Assembly (NCBI RefSeq): GCF_023101765.2
Contig: NC_064237.1
Coordinates: 6,419,649-6,483,648, forward strand
DNA length: 64,000 nt
From: Spodoptera frugiperda
Taxonomy: Eukaryota; Arthropoda; Insecta; Lepidoptera; Noctuidae
Direction: 5' to 3'
The notes under the pieces were generated by a model that saw nothing but the letters and a program-made list of their open reading frames with translations, was not told the origin of the DNA and searched no databases. The position numbers and the translations under genes were made by a program. Below are positions 31,049-42,133 of this stretch, piece after piece; positions within the stretch are counted from its first letter, which is position 1; every line of letters begins with the position of its first letter.

Positions 31049-34000
31049 GATATTCATAATCTTATAGTCTGATGATAAGTTCCTGTGTTTTGTATTGGTT
31101 ATCATTAGTCATGATTATGTCCTTTATTTTATTGTTGGACTTATTAATATTATATTTTATTTTTTCAATTATCCTGATCTAAACCTCTTCAAAACTATTG
31201 TCCTTTGTATAAAAAATTTAGATTCATTGTCTTTTATACGAATCTGCCTATGCCAAAAAGTTTAAAAACGAAAATCTGAAGCGAAAATACACAAAATGTA
31301 CCATTTTATTATTACCTACCACTGACATATTTGCGCACTCAAATAAAAGAACCTATTGTTGAGTTTTATAAAGAATATTTCTTACTTGGAACACAATGAA
31401 TAGAATTGCCATTTGAAGCTATTTTCCTGTAGTTAATGTTATGCAAACTTTTAGAGACAGGATTCGTTTGAGCTTTGGCCGCTTTCCAAAACTGCCTTCA
31501 TTTATTCCTCTATTTGGGTACCAAGAGAAACTAACAATTAAAATGTCACAAAGTTCCGTGATTATGTAACCGATGGTATTATCTTTAATAGAATGTCAAA
31601 TATACTTGGGGAATTAATTGTTTAGCTCAACTCTGGCCTCTGCGAAGCCTTGTTGAATGAGACGGTAAGGTCAAGTGTCAACTGTTGATGATGTCGGACT
31701 CTATAGGTACGGACTCAAAGCATTATGTTGACCTTTACACCTCTGTATTTTTATGACAGAAATGTTCGTATACATTTTGGGTTCTAATATCTGAGAGGTC
31801 TAATATAAAAAATATCAATGAAAATTGTACTGTACAGATTTTTTTATCCTTAACCCGCCATTGGTGACCTATATGTCTATGAGACCGGGTAATTTAAAAA
31901 CTAAGAATAATTTTTAAACTGTTTATCGAATTAGGTTGCGATTTCGAGTAGCTGCCTTACTACACGCCCTCTACCATTAGTCCACCCCGCAACAGCAATG
32001 CGGGGATTCGTATTCAACTTTCTATATTCGAATACACTTTGCATTCAATTTTACACTTTCAATGCGTCCAAATTTCGTACAACGTCGGGTAAAAGAGAAA
32101 CGCCGATCAATATTTGGCTATTAGAATTCAGCGGTCGATTTCTAATATCTGTTAATCCCGTAATTATTCCGTGATACATCACGCTGACTGATTGGTTCAG
32201 AATCCAATAATCCAAGAGCGTCTTTGGGAAAAATAAATGGCATAAAATATATTTGGAAAAGACACATTTTCAAATCAGTTATTTTACTTTTATGAGACAA
32301 AAATGAGGACAACATACACGGAGTGGCCCTAGTTATGTTTTAAAGATTTTTAAAGAGCATTTCCTTTGACGACTAATATTTCACTTGAGTAGATACCTAG
32401 GTACAGCATATATGGTCGAATTATAATTTCCAGAAATCCTTTTGATACCTCCCATGATGTGTGTATCTGAATCTGTCAAAGGTAATCTTTAAAGCACACA
32501 TCACGTCTCTCGTTGCATCCCAGATTATACAGTGCATTTCTGTTACATAGTCATTACTCAAGTTATGTTTTTAAATCGAGATTTTGCTATACAATGCAAA
32601 ATGTATTCAGTATCAATTGGGGATTTTGAGGACTAACTTATTTTTTCCATATTATCCTTTTTCATCTACGTAACAAGACTACTAACATAATGTATCTTCA
32701 CTACCACAGAACAGAGAAATACCATTTAAATCGCATACCTCTTGTAGTGCTATCATAACTATAGAACAGAGAAATTCTCTATTCTGTAATCACAACGCTA
32801 CACAATCTGTAAACAAATAACAAAGAACGCCACGAAACCGCTTCAAAACACAGACATCGGAATAAAAAATAAAAAGAAGTGGCAATTAGACCGCGCTATT
32901 AATTTTACCGTTTTCCCGCACCGTTATCTATTGAGTTACGAGCAATTTCGATATCAATTTATCACACCGGTAAATTCAAACCGATATTGCCTTGCAGATT
33001 TATTAAGTGCTTAAAATGATAGGACTTCCACATAGTACTGAAAATTGATAAGTATGCCAATTTTATGTTATTATAAAAAATAAAATGTGTAATAGGTCGT
33101 TTGTAACTCAATTCTAAATAATTAAGGACAACTAAAGTGATTGAAACTGTAATTTAGTTTGTGAATGTCAAAGTTGAACTCTATCAAAATGTAATTGGGG
33201 CGTTTATTGAAATTTAAAGTGGCCAAAATGACACTGAACTAGTCAAAATCGATATGACCTTAAATGTAAACTACTAAGTTTAAAAGGACTAATTTGTATT
33301 GTAAGATCATTACAATATTAATATAAAAATATTATTCTACATTGTAAATTACGCCCCCGGATTATACAGCCTCCAGCAAGAGGAAATTGTACAAATGATA
33401 AAATATTTAAAAGATAACACAAAACAATGATAACGTACCTTTTGGCAAAAAATAGAATAATTTTACAGTATTACCTTTTTATGAAATCCTCCCAATTCCG
33501 GGACTATTAATTTAACATCCTATCATTATATTAACACTTATTACTTGTCGCTTTTCCTGGCTATAAGGTTTCAAATAACAACCCTTTTAAGTGTACCAAA
33601 GTAAAGACAGTGTCGTGTAAAAGGGGCGAGGCTAAATGCTCGCATTTGTCCGGTCCGGCGTTAAAAGGGACCATCGACCGGACGCAAGGGAAGTCTTAAC
33701 GAGGTCCGAAACTAAGTACTTGTTTACTATGTATCTTTTAAAGCATCAAAGTTCAATAGTGTCTCGGAATGTTTTAATCTCACCTGTGCCGCGCTTCAAG
33801 CGCTTTACTTGAATAAACGATAAGTCTCCCGTCTAAAGTTTGGCAGCGTACAGCGCTGTTTTGCTGCTAGTATGGCTGTAATATGTATCTGTTTATACTA
33901 AGTTACATACTCGAGGGATGTTGGTATATGTTGATTGTGTAATAGTGGGTTTCGAAGCGTGTTCCATGACGTTAAGTATGGTACTAGACCTACGTGTGGG

Positions 34001-37000
34001 GAAAGATAGTGATCATCGCTCGGTTTGCAATCTATTTTGCGCAAACTAGGGTGATAATGATAAGATAAGGAACTGTTAGATGGGAAAATATATCCGTAAA
34101 AAGAAATGTGGGATGTTTCTGGCGTGAGTGATCGGATCAGAGATTTACATAGGCAGTGCTGAAAGCTGTGCCTTAGGTTTCGAAAATGTACCGGAGTTGA
34201 AAGCCGGTTGGGAACTTGAACAGTTGTGCTTTTGATCTGAAACAATTCGTTGCTTAATTTACTATTGATATCTTCCTGATATTACAAGTGCGGATCTTGT
34301 TAGTTGGTCTGTTTGTTACTCAATCGTGTGAAATTGGCTGAAGATATCGGAAAATTTGGAACATGGATAGATTATGCTCTGGGATAACCCATGGGGTATG
34401 TTTATTCCACAAGACCGCGGGTGAAACCGCTGGCAAAAGCTAGTATTATTATATATGTTTTAGAAGCTTCATAGGTAGTCCGCTTAGGTTACCCGTCGCC
34501 CCTTTATGTAAGAGGGTCTTAGAATTTAAGTGATGCAAGACTCCCACACTCCTTATTCGTTTTCTTCAAAAGCTGCCGTCTTTCACCCAGTCAGCTCCAG
34601 TAACATTTAGTTGTCAAAAAGGATTGGTACGTCTCCTTTTTGAATTGTTCTCCTTGTCCTTGTTACTGTTCAATTAGTTTAAATTAAGAAAACATTATAA
34701 TAAAGAAAATCCCACCAGTAACAAAAGGATATTTTTTTAAAGAAAATTATTTTCAGCAAGTCAAAACTTTTATTTATACTTTTCATTCACATTGTTTATT
34801 GTACTTCTACTTATTCCCTTTAAAATTATGTAAAAAATAATAACGTGTAACGTTTCAATGTTCTCTAACTTAAACTAACATATACCAATAGTTAAAGGAA
34901 CAGAATATCTTAACTATAAATGTTTACAAGTCTTATTGCTAGTTGAGAAACACTAACTTTTCACGAAATATATTAAAAGTAAAGTAACAAATAAATGCAA
35001 ATTCTTAAGGCTATACATTATTTCAAATGATAACTCCAAGAGCGAAGATTTTCCATTTAAAATAAAAAGTCTGAAATGTACCAACGACAAATAAGACACC
35101 TAACTACAATAATTTACCACCTATCCTTTACTAGCTTATACAAAAACAAGACAAAATAAAATGAAATATACAAATTGACTTTATTGTTTTATTCAAAAGT
35201 ATAATAAACGAGTTTACATAATTGAGCTGGCGCCACGTCTCGCTATCTTCACATAAACTTTAAGACGCAGCACACGAATAATAAGAGGACACAGTCATCG
35301 CACAATGACCTAAAATATGAAGCTATGAAGCTTTTGTTAACTCAACCGATAATTCAGCCATTGCAGGTCAATTAATTCTTCTCATGCAGACAAAGGGAAA
35401 GCATGAACGTGATCACAATCGCTTGCTCGTTGTTGCGTGTTTTTCACTATTTTTTGGAGTACCAGAGGGTGTATTTTAACCCATACTACCATTACACGAA
35501 GCTCCGATAACTCAATTTTATTGGACAAAATCGATCAGTCTCAAACGATATCACTTCCACTCCGTATGATATCCATATTGTAGTCTCTAATCCTACGCAA
35601 ACAAAGCCGGCACCAAATCTAATAGAGTAATATGCTCGAATATAAATTGTAATGAAAGCATTTGCTTGTTTGTGGTGTGAAGCGAGACTTGAATAAAATT
35701 ATCAGAAAGTCAGACGCTTCATCGTCAATTTCTTGATATCAAGCCAAGTTGCTGAGTAAGCAGTAATTGCATAAATTAGCGTGGGCACACGATCAAAGGA
35801 GCCAAATGGGGTACCGAGTGCCTACACTCGCCTTTCTGAAACGTTCCTTTACAATGTAACAGCCGTCGAGTAATTATATTGATATCAAACTACTGACCCG
35901 AACAATGCTTAGAACTATGCTGAGGCACCTTATTAAGGGAATATGTATAAATAAATAAATATATGGATAGCTGGCCCCTTTTACTTGATTAATCCTAGTG
36001 ACCACATTCACGGGTGAGAGGAATTCCAATAGGCTCGAAATGCTCTGGAGCTGTTCAAATCAATGTAATTCCAACTACGGTGACCGCATTCTTGGCCTTT
36101 TAATTGGGTTATGTTGAGGATTCACGCCGCGCTGGCACTCTCACGTGCCCTCATGTTCCTGACGTGCAGAACGATCAAAACCATTCAGCAGAGACGATTG
36201 GATTCCATTTGTCAAGACTATGTAGGTAATAAATTGTAATTATTGTTGTTATTTGTGATTCTCATCTAAATTACTTTATTTTTCCCAAAGTTAATGTATC
36301 CAATCAACCCTATACGTATAAGATCCTAAGTAGAAAAGCACGTTTTGGAATATCTCGTCGTTCGTAAATTGTGGGGCTATTTTAATCACTTCAAATTCAA
36401 ATAGGCCCGCTAATGACGGTGTGATTACATAGATTAGCAACCATTATCAGCCAATTACCGAACTCCGAAATCAGCCGTAAAATATTAGTGAAATTTTCGA
36501 AAGCATCAAGTGTGCGTTTTGAAAGGTGCGATAAAAAGTGTTAGGTACGAACACCAGGTTCATCAAGTTACTCTAGTTTACACAAGTTTCTATTACACTT
36601 TCAACTGTATTGTTTTGTGATAAAGTAAAAAATCTAATAAATAAATTGGTATAGGTGGACTTGCTGCCGTACGTCGAGTATCGAGCGATACAGACCCGGT
36701 ATAATGAGCCCATGTCAGGCTCGCGTGGTGAGAAAATGCCAGCGATTTTCACTTTATCTACGAAATATCTCGCACAATTTACGGAGACGTGTTTGTTTTT
36801 GTAAAAAGAAATACGTATATCTACATAATCTCTATACAGTATGTATGTAACAATTTTATTTACGAATGAAAATACAGATTTGAAGGAAATTGTAGTTTTT
36901 ACAATATTTTACAGGTGACCTTCACGAAAGGAGAGATTTACCCAATAATATCACAAACTTACTACACCTCCACTGAAAGTTTAAACTGATTTTGAAAAAT

Positions 37001-37166
37001 TAAACTGCATGTTATAAATGAAACAAAAGGTAGAAAGTACAACAAATATACTATAATGTTCCTTAAGTAACACAAGAATAACTTAAATGACTACTTACTT
37101 AAAGAAATAAACATAAAGAACTTCCTTAAAATAATAGTTTTTCTAACACAAGAAAATTTAGAAAAT
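31049..37166. other. Intergenic stretch, no confident gene
   Basis: AT-rich, mostly unique-looking. A Helitron-like 3' end lies at 34,290-34,443 and a GC-rich patch at 33,620-33,700. A minus-strand frame at 33,898-34,245 (115 codons) shows no known motif. A weak two-exon candidate at 36,111-36,804 is reported as a finding only. Confidence 0.4.
34290..34443 (+). mobile_element. Helitron-like 3' fragment
   Basis: Ends GACCGCGGGTGAAACCGCTG, GCAAAAGCTAG, then T. The CCGCGGG stem and CTAG end match the Helitron pattern elsewhere in the window. Confidence 0.5.
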
Positions 37167-37172
37167 TTTATT
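37167..37172 (-). terminator. Poly-A signal of DNAI2
   Basis: AATAAA on the minus strand, 20 bp after the stop codon of the DNAI2 gene. Confidence 0.6.
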
Positions 37173-37192
37173 TTAAAGTAAAACATAATTAT

Positions 37193-38920
37193 TTAACGTT
37201 TACGCATTTCGAATCTAGACCCCTGTACTTGTAAACTACGCATTTGTTCTATTACTTGTCTCCTGTATTCTTCTTCAGCAGCTCTAACTAGACTTTCTTC
37301 GTCATAGTCTTCCTCAGGGACTTGTGCTGACACATCCTCAGTTTTAAATTTTAAACGAATCTCCTTTATACGGGCTGTAAGTATTGCTTCGCGGTGATTC
37401 TCACGCTCAAAAGTTTGCAACATTAATTGCTTATCTCGTGAATCAGTGTAACATAAAACGTTTGACAAAGAAACTAAAAATACTCTGCCACATTTACCTC
37501 CAAATGCGACAAACTGACTATCCGCAAGAGGTGAAATTTTCAATATTGGGTTATTAGCTAATGGCATGCTTAAAACTGGTTCGCGATATTTGCGTAGTAG
37601 GTCCCAATATCGAAAGTAACCATCTGCTGAAACAGTCATATAACCGGAATACCTGTCTGGTGCCCATACTGCATCGAGGATCTGATAACGATGCATAACT
37701 CCCGATATGATAGGGCTCACTTTTATATCTTCACTCCAAATGTGAGTCGTCCAATCACCGCAAGATAGAAACATTTTACTGGTACATGGACTACGGTGTA
37801 CTGCTCTCACTGGACCAAAATGTGCTTGATACAAAGAGCTCATTTTATCTTCTTGAGTTTTACCTCTTCTATTAACGTTTATAACGAGACCAGATTCGGT
37901 TCCAGCAAAAAATCTAGTAGGAAGATTGCGATCATAGTGAATGGAAGTTATACCTTCTGCATTAGCTAAACTAATACTATCTCCTTGAGGAACATTTACA
38001 GACATAATTAACATATCTATGGGTCTAGAAAGATTTCGCAAATCATGCCACATGCATAGTCCATCGCTTGAGCTAGTAAAAAACTCGGAATGATCACGTG
38101 ACTGAACGTAGAGAAGACCAGTTACTGGTGCTCTGTGTGCCGTGTGTGGTGGACTTACGGAAACACAGTGATCATGAGCACTCAAATCAAACACACAGAC
38201 TCTGCCATCTTCAAGACCTCCCAAGACAATTGAAGGATTAGAAGGTGAACAGGCTAAATCCCAGCAAGCGGCAGGCGGATCAAACTCAATAGCTGGGCTT
38301 TCTGGATTTTCTAAATCCCACTGGTAACAGGTGAATTTCTTATTTACTGCTCCGTGTACAGGGTACTTTTTGTCACAGTACGACACCACCAATTTTGGAT
38401 CATTCTCAATGGTCCAAGCGAGACCCGCTACGGGACGAGAATCTGGATCTCGGTAAGTGTTGTTCAATTTAGCAGTAGCTTTTTCAGCGGATAATAACTC
38501 TTCCATACCATGAAAATATTGTTGATAGATATCTATAGCGTTATTTTGAGAAATTAATTTCTCAAATTTAGGAACAAGACTCAGGACAGAATGTACGTAA
38601 GCATCATCACGTTCAATGCGACGACGATATCGTGTAGTTTCTTCTTCGTTGTCGTGATGAACCTCTTTTGGCCAACCGCCCTCAACGTGGTTAATACCTT
38701 GATTTTTCTTTTCAACTATAGTAGTGTTTGCCTCGTGTTCAGACTTAGGTAGTACAACTTGAGTGCTGCAATGTACAGGATTGCGTACAACATATTCTTT
38801 CTGGTATGCAACATTTGGATTTATTGAATCCAGCATTACCGGGCCCACTACGTTGAACAAAGGTTGTTTGCCAAAAGATTTTCGAGGAACAATATACGAC
38901 TGAGCTATGCTCCTTTCCAT
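37193..38920 (-). CDS. DNAI2: Axonemal dynein intermediate chain 2 (WD40), single exon
   Basis: 575 codons, uninterrupted. It aligns from end to end with recalled animal DNAI2 (about 605 residues in human): N-terminal FGKQPLF and ERNPV-like VVRNPVHCSTQV, then SEHEANTT and the strongly conserved NHVEGGWPKEV (about residue 76), QNNAIDIYQQYF, then WD repeats (LLGG-like VLGGLEDGRVCVFDL; FTSSSDGLCMWHDLR; FFAGTESGLVI; FLSCGDWTTHIWSED; TVSADGYFRYWDLLR), and a charged C-terminal helix with FERENHREAIL and AEEEYRRQV. The product is an intermediate chain of the outer dynein arm, holding heavy chains to the arm base; in insects it should act in sperm tails. The vertebrate gene has many introns, so the intronless form here suggests intron loss or a retrocopy. 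The frame is fully open. Human-type acidic tail is absent. Confidence 0.92.
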   Translation of the reverse strand: MERSIAQSYIVPRKSFGKQPLFNVVGPVMLDSINPNVAYQKEYVVRNPVHCSTQVVLPKSEHEANTTIVEKKNQGINHVEGGWPKEVHHDNEEETTRYRRRIERDDAYVHSVLSLVPKFEKLISQNNAIDIYQQYFHGMEELLSAEKATAKLNNTYRDPDSRPVAGLAWTIENDPKLVVSYCDKKYPVHGAVNKKFTCYQWDLENPESPAIEFDPPAACWDLACSPSNPSIVLGGLEDGRVCVFDLSAHDHCVSVSPPHTAHRAPVTGLLYVQSRDHSEFFTSSSDGLCMWHDLRNLSRPIDMLIMSVNVPQGDSISLANAEGITSIHYDRNLPTRFFAGTESGLVINVNRRGKTQEDKMSSLYQAHFGPVRAVHRSPCTSKMFLSCGDWTTHIWSEDIKVSPIISGVMHRYQILDAVWAPDRYSGYMTVSADGYFRYWDLLRKYREPVLSMPLANNPILKISPLADSQFVAFGGKCGRVFLVSLSNVLCYTDSRDKQLMLQTFERENHREAILTARIKEIRLKFKTEDVSAQVPEEDYDEESLVRAAEEEYRRQVIEQMRSLQVQGSRFEMRKR

Positions 38921-38999
38921 GTTGAAATATGTATTTTCTTTTGTAATAAATACGTGATAATTTACAATTGCAGTTTCAAACTATATTGTTCTCAATAAA

Positions 39000-39764
39000 A
39001 TTAATTTATTCACATTGACAGCGTCAATTTTGACAAATTAATATTTATGATGTTTTATTCAGAACTATACATATAAAATCAAAGAGTATAATAAGTATAG
39101 TACAAAATTTAAAATAATACCTTTTCTACAAATCAAAATCTGTTTCGCTATGATAGAAGAAAAAAAACAAGGTTTAAGTTTGAAGGCTTCGTCCACTTAA
39201 ATCTAAAACCCGCGAAGGATTAAAGTTGACTAGCCATCAGTGATTCAATTTGCCAACAAGGTTTACATACATTGTGGACGAAGTCCTCATGTGATACAAT
39301 TTTGGGATAAAGCGAGACAACTTTGCGTAACAAACTATATCTTGATGGAGTTTATTTGGCAGACAACACGACGCCAGCGCTGTATTTCATGTTAACTCAA
39401 TTTTTCTCCGAGTTTGTTAAACAAGGTTTTTATTATCTTTACAATCTTTTGGCCGGAAACAATTGTGAGTGGATTGAAGTTGGATTATTTAGATTTTTTT
39501 TGTACTTGTATAAATTATGTTGTGGCCTTCCTGACTTATTTACTAAGTACTGGGTTTGAGAGTACTTTTATAAGTAATTGGACCAGTCTACTGGATTTAT
39601 GAAATTCTCATTTCAAGGACTGAGATTGAATAAGACAAGCGTAGTATAAAAACTAGGACAACTTTGTATATTTTATTGAATCCTTCTACATTTAAATAAC
39701 ATACACAAATATCTGTTTAAAATATAGTACGTACTAAATGCACTGATGATTCAAGCAAATCTTA
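39000..39764. other. Upstream region of DNAI2, no gene seen
   Basis: AT-rich sequence 5' of DNAI2. Short plus-strand frames near 39.3-39.6 kb lack any motif or splice context. The region ends where the nested Helitrons begin. Confidence 0.4.
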
Positions 39765-41230
39765 TCTATCTTCTTCTATACATATAATAAAATCGTAGAA
39801 AAGTGCTGTCTGTACATTGAAAATAAAAATAAAAAAAATAGCAGGGGTTATTGTTATGTCGATGTCGAACCCAAAAATGTAATTAACTTTTTTTTTGTCT
39901 GTTTGTCTGTTTGTCTGTTTGTCTGTTTGTCTGTTTGTCTGTTTGTCTGTTTGTCTGTTCGTCTGTGCGCGCTAATCTCAGAAACGGCTGATCCGAGTTG
40001 GATGCGGTTTTCACGAATATATTGTGGGATGCTTAAATTTACATTTAGTGTTTGTTTCATGTCAATCGGTTCATAAATAAAAAAGTTATGTCAAATTAAA
40101 GAATCACGTCGAACATTCTATGCTTATACCATTAATCTCCGCAACTATTTGACGGATTTGGTTGAAATTTGGTACAGATATAGTTTAGAACCTTAGAAAG
40201 GCCATAGATATATTTTTATTTCAAAAATCAAAAAATAAAAATAAGAAATAAATTATTTATAAATAATTCTATGTCGATCGTTACACGACTTCGGTTCATG
40301 TTATTGTTTTAATTCATCGTATAAAAAAGTAAATAAATAGTAAAAAGGTATGAAAAAAAAATATCAATATAATTAAACTTTTAGTACAAAGAAAATGCCC
40401 GAACGGAGTATAAATAAATAATCCAAGTTGTCTTTATCCTCGATAGATGGCGTTGGGATCGAAATAGATCGCGCTATGGTTTCGTTACATTCATTTGGTT
40501 GGGTATCGGCCGAGCGCTTCGGTACTATCGTAGAAAAAGTGTATTATCAGTCGTATGATTATTTGTCTGCAGTGGTCCTGCTGTTTCGTATATTCTAAAT
40601 TGGTTTCGTTGTATTTGTCAATTAATAAGTTTATTTGTTGGGTTTTCCTGGTTTTTTGGTTAAACTATTTAACGTAGGTTTAGTTTGATATCGATTATTA
40701 GTAGTTACTGTAGTTAGTTTTTTTAATAAAATTGTAAGTCTAATTTATAAATTAATTAGATTAGATTTAAGTCGTTTCTTTTAAATTATTTAGTTTAAGC
40801 TTGGTTATTATAGCATAGAGGATAGGGTGTAATATAGTTTCTTTTTTAATTGTTATAAATTCGTAATTCGTAGCTTTCTTTAGTTTTAAGTTAGTTTAAG
40901 TCCGTTTTTAAACTATTTTTTCAATGCCCTAAGTGAGTATACATCTATTAAATTCAAACGCAGATCTCATTATGTTGATTTTTGAAGAGTTCCCTGGAAT
41001 ATCTTCCACATCTCATTTTTGAAGAGATCCCGCGAGATCGGGAACTATGTGGTTAAAACCAAAAATTTGCCGGAAGTCACTATTCCACGCGAACGAAGTC
41101 GCGGGCAAAAGCTAGTACTTATAATAAATCTGTAGAGAGGTCAATTCTGTACATGAAATATATTTCCAAAATAACTATCAGCGGGTGATTAGTGATCGAT
41201 ACTGACGCCAAAAATGCAATCAGATTTTTT

Positions 41231-41267
<37 letters not shown>

Positions 41268-42133
41268 ATGTTCTTTATAGAAACAAAAACCACTCGACAG
41301 ATTTCAACGAAACTTGGTACAATTGTTCTTCATACTCCTGGGCAGGTTATAGTATACTTTTCATCACGCTACGATCAATAGGAGCAGAGCAGTGAAGGGA
41401 AGTGTTGGGAAAACAGGAGAACTTACTACATTTTTTCAACTTCGGTCGCGTGTGAAGCCTTAATGGTTAAAGCTACACAGAAATCATGTATGACGAAAAT
41501 GTTCTCCTTAAAATTGTTTAAAAAATATTCTACGACAGCAAATGTCTATCTCTTATGGTTGACTCACAATAACACGTATAACTCCCGATAGCTTAGCAGT
41601 TCGGAGCTTTCTGATTATATTTGTCTACTCTTACGTTTATAACACATTCATTCATTCATTCATCTATACATATAATAAATATTAGAATAAATCTGTAGAA
41701 GGGTCAATTCTGTACATTGAAAATATTGAAAGAATAAATATGGGGTGCTACTGGATCGATACCAAACCTAAATATGTGATTAAAAATGTTTTTGTCAGTC
41801 TGTCTGTATGTTCAGGCATCACGTGAAAACTAACGGTTCGATATCGATGAAACTTGGTATAATTATACCTTATTATCATGGGCATAAAATAGGATACATT
41901 TTATCCTGGAAAATACGAAGAAAAAAATCATTATTTTTCAGTTTTATTCTATAGAACGCGAGCTCAACAGCAGTAGCTCAATAGAGGGATCTCCTTAATT
42001 ATTATGGGTCTAGCCATATTTGGGTCCAATAGATATTTATAAGATGTCATTGTCAGAGTTACTCAAAATGGAGAAATAAAACATCCACGCGAAGACCGAC
42101 ATCCGCGCGGACGGAGTCGCAGGCGGAAGCTAG
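39765..42133 (+). mobile_element. Composite Helitron (2a + 2b), copy 2, split by a nested Helitron
   Basis: The host element's first four bases TCTA lie at 39,765-39,768 after an A; the rest resumes at 41,116 (TACTTATAATAAATCTG) and ends GGCGGAAGCTAG at 42,133 before T. Removing 39,769-41,115 restores the exact 5' end seen at 5,859. The 2b part (41,663-42,133) has its own TCTATACATATAATAAA start after an A, so it is itself an insertion in, or a fusion to, 2a. Confidence 0.85.
39769..41115 (+). mobile_element. Helitron-like element (family 1), full length
   Basis: 1,347 bp from TCTTCTTCTATACATATAAT to GAACGAAGTCGCGGGC-AAAAGCTAG, inserted between A and T of the host Helitron. It contains a (TGTCTGTT)n tract (39,895-39,962). 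There is no transposase. It defines the full length of the family also seen at 347-1,461 and 46,100-46,536. Confidence 0.85.

Noticed and set aside
33898..34245. Minus-strand frame of 115 codons
   Set aside because: No known motif, no splice context, composition like a chance frame. Kept only as a note in the intergenic entry.
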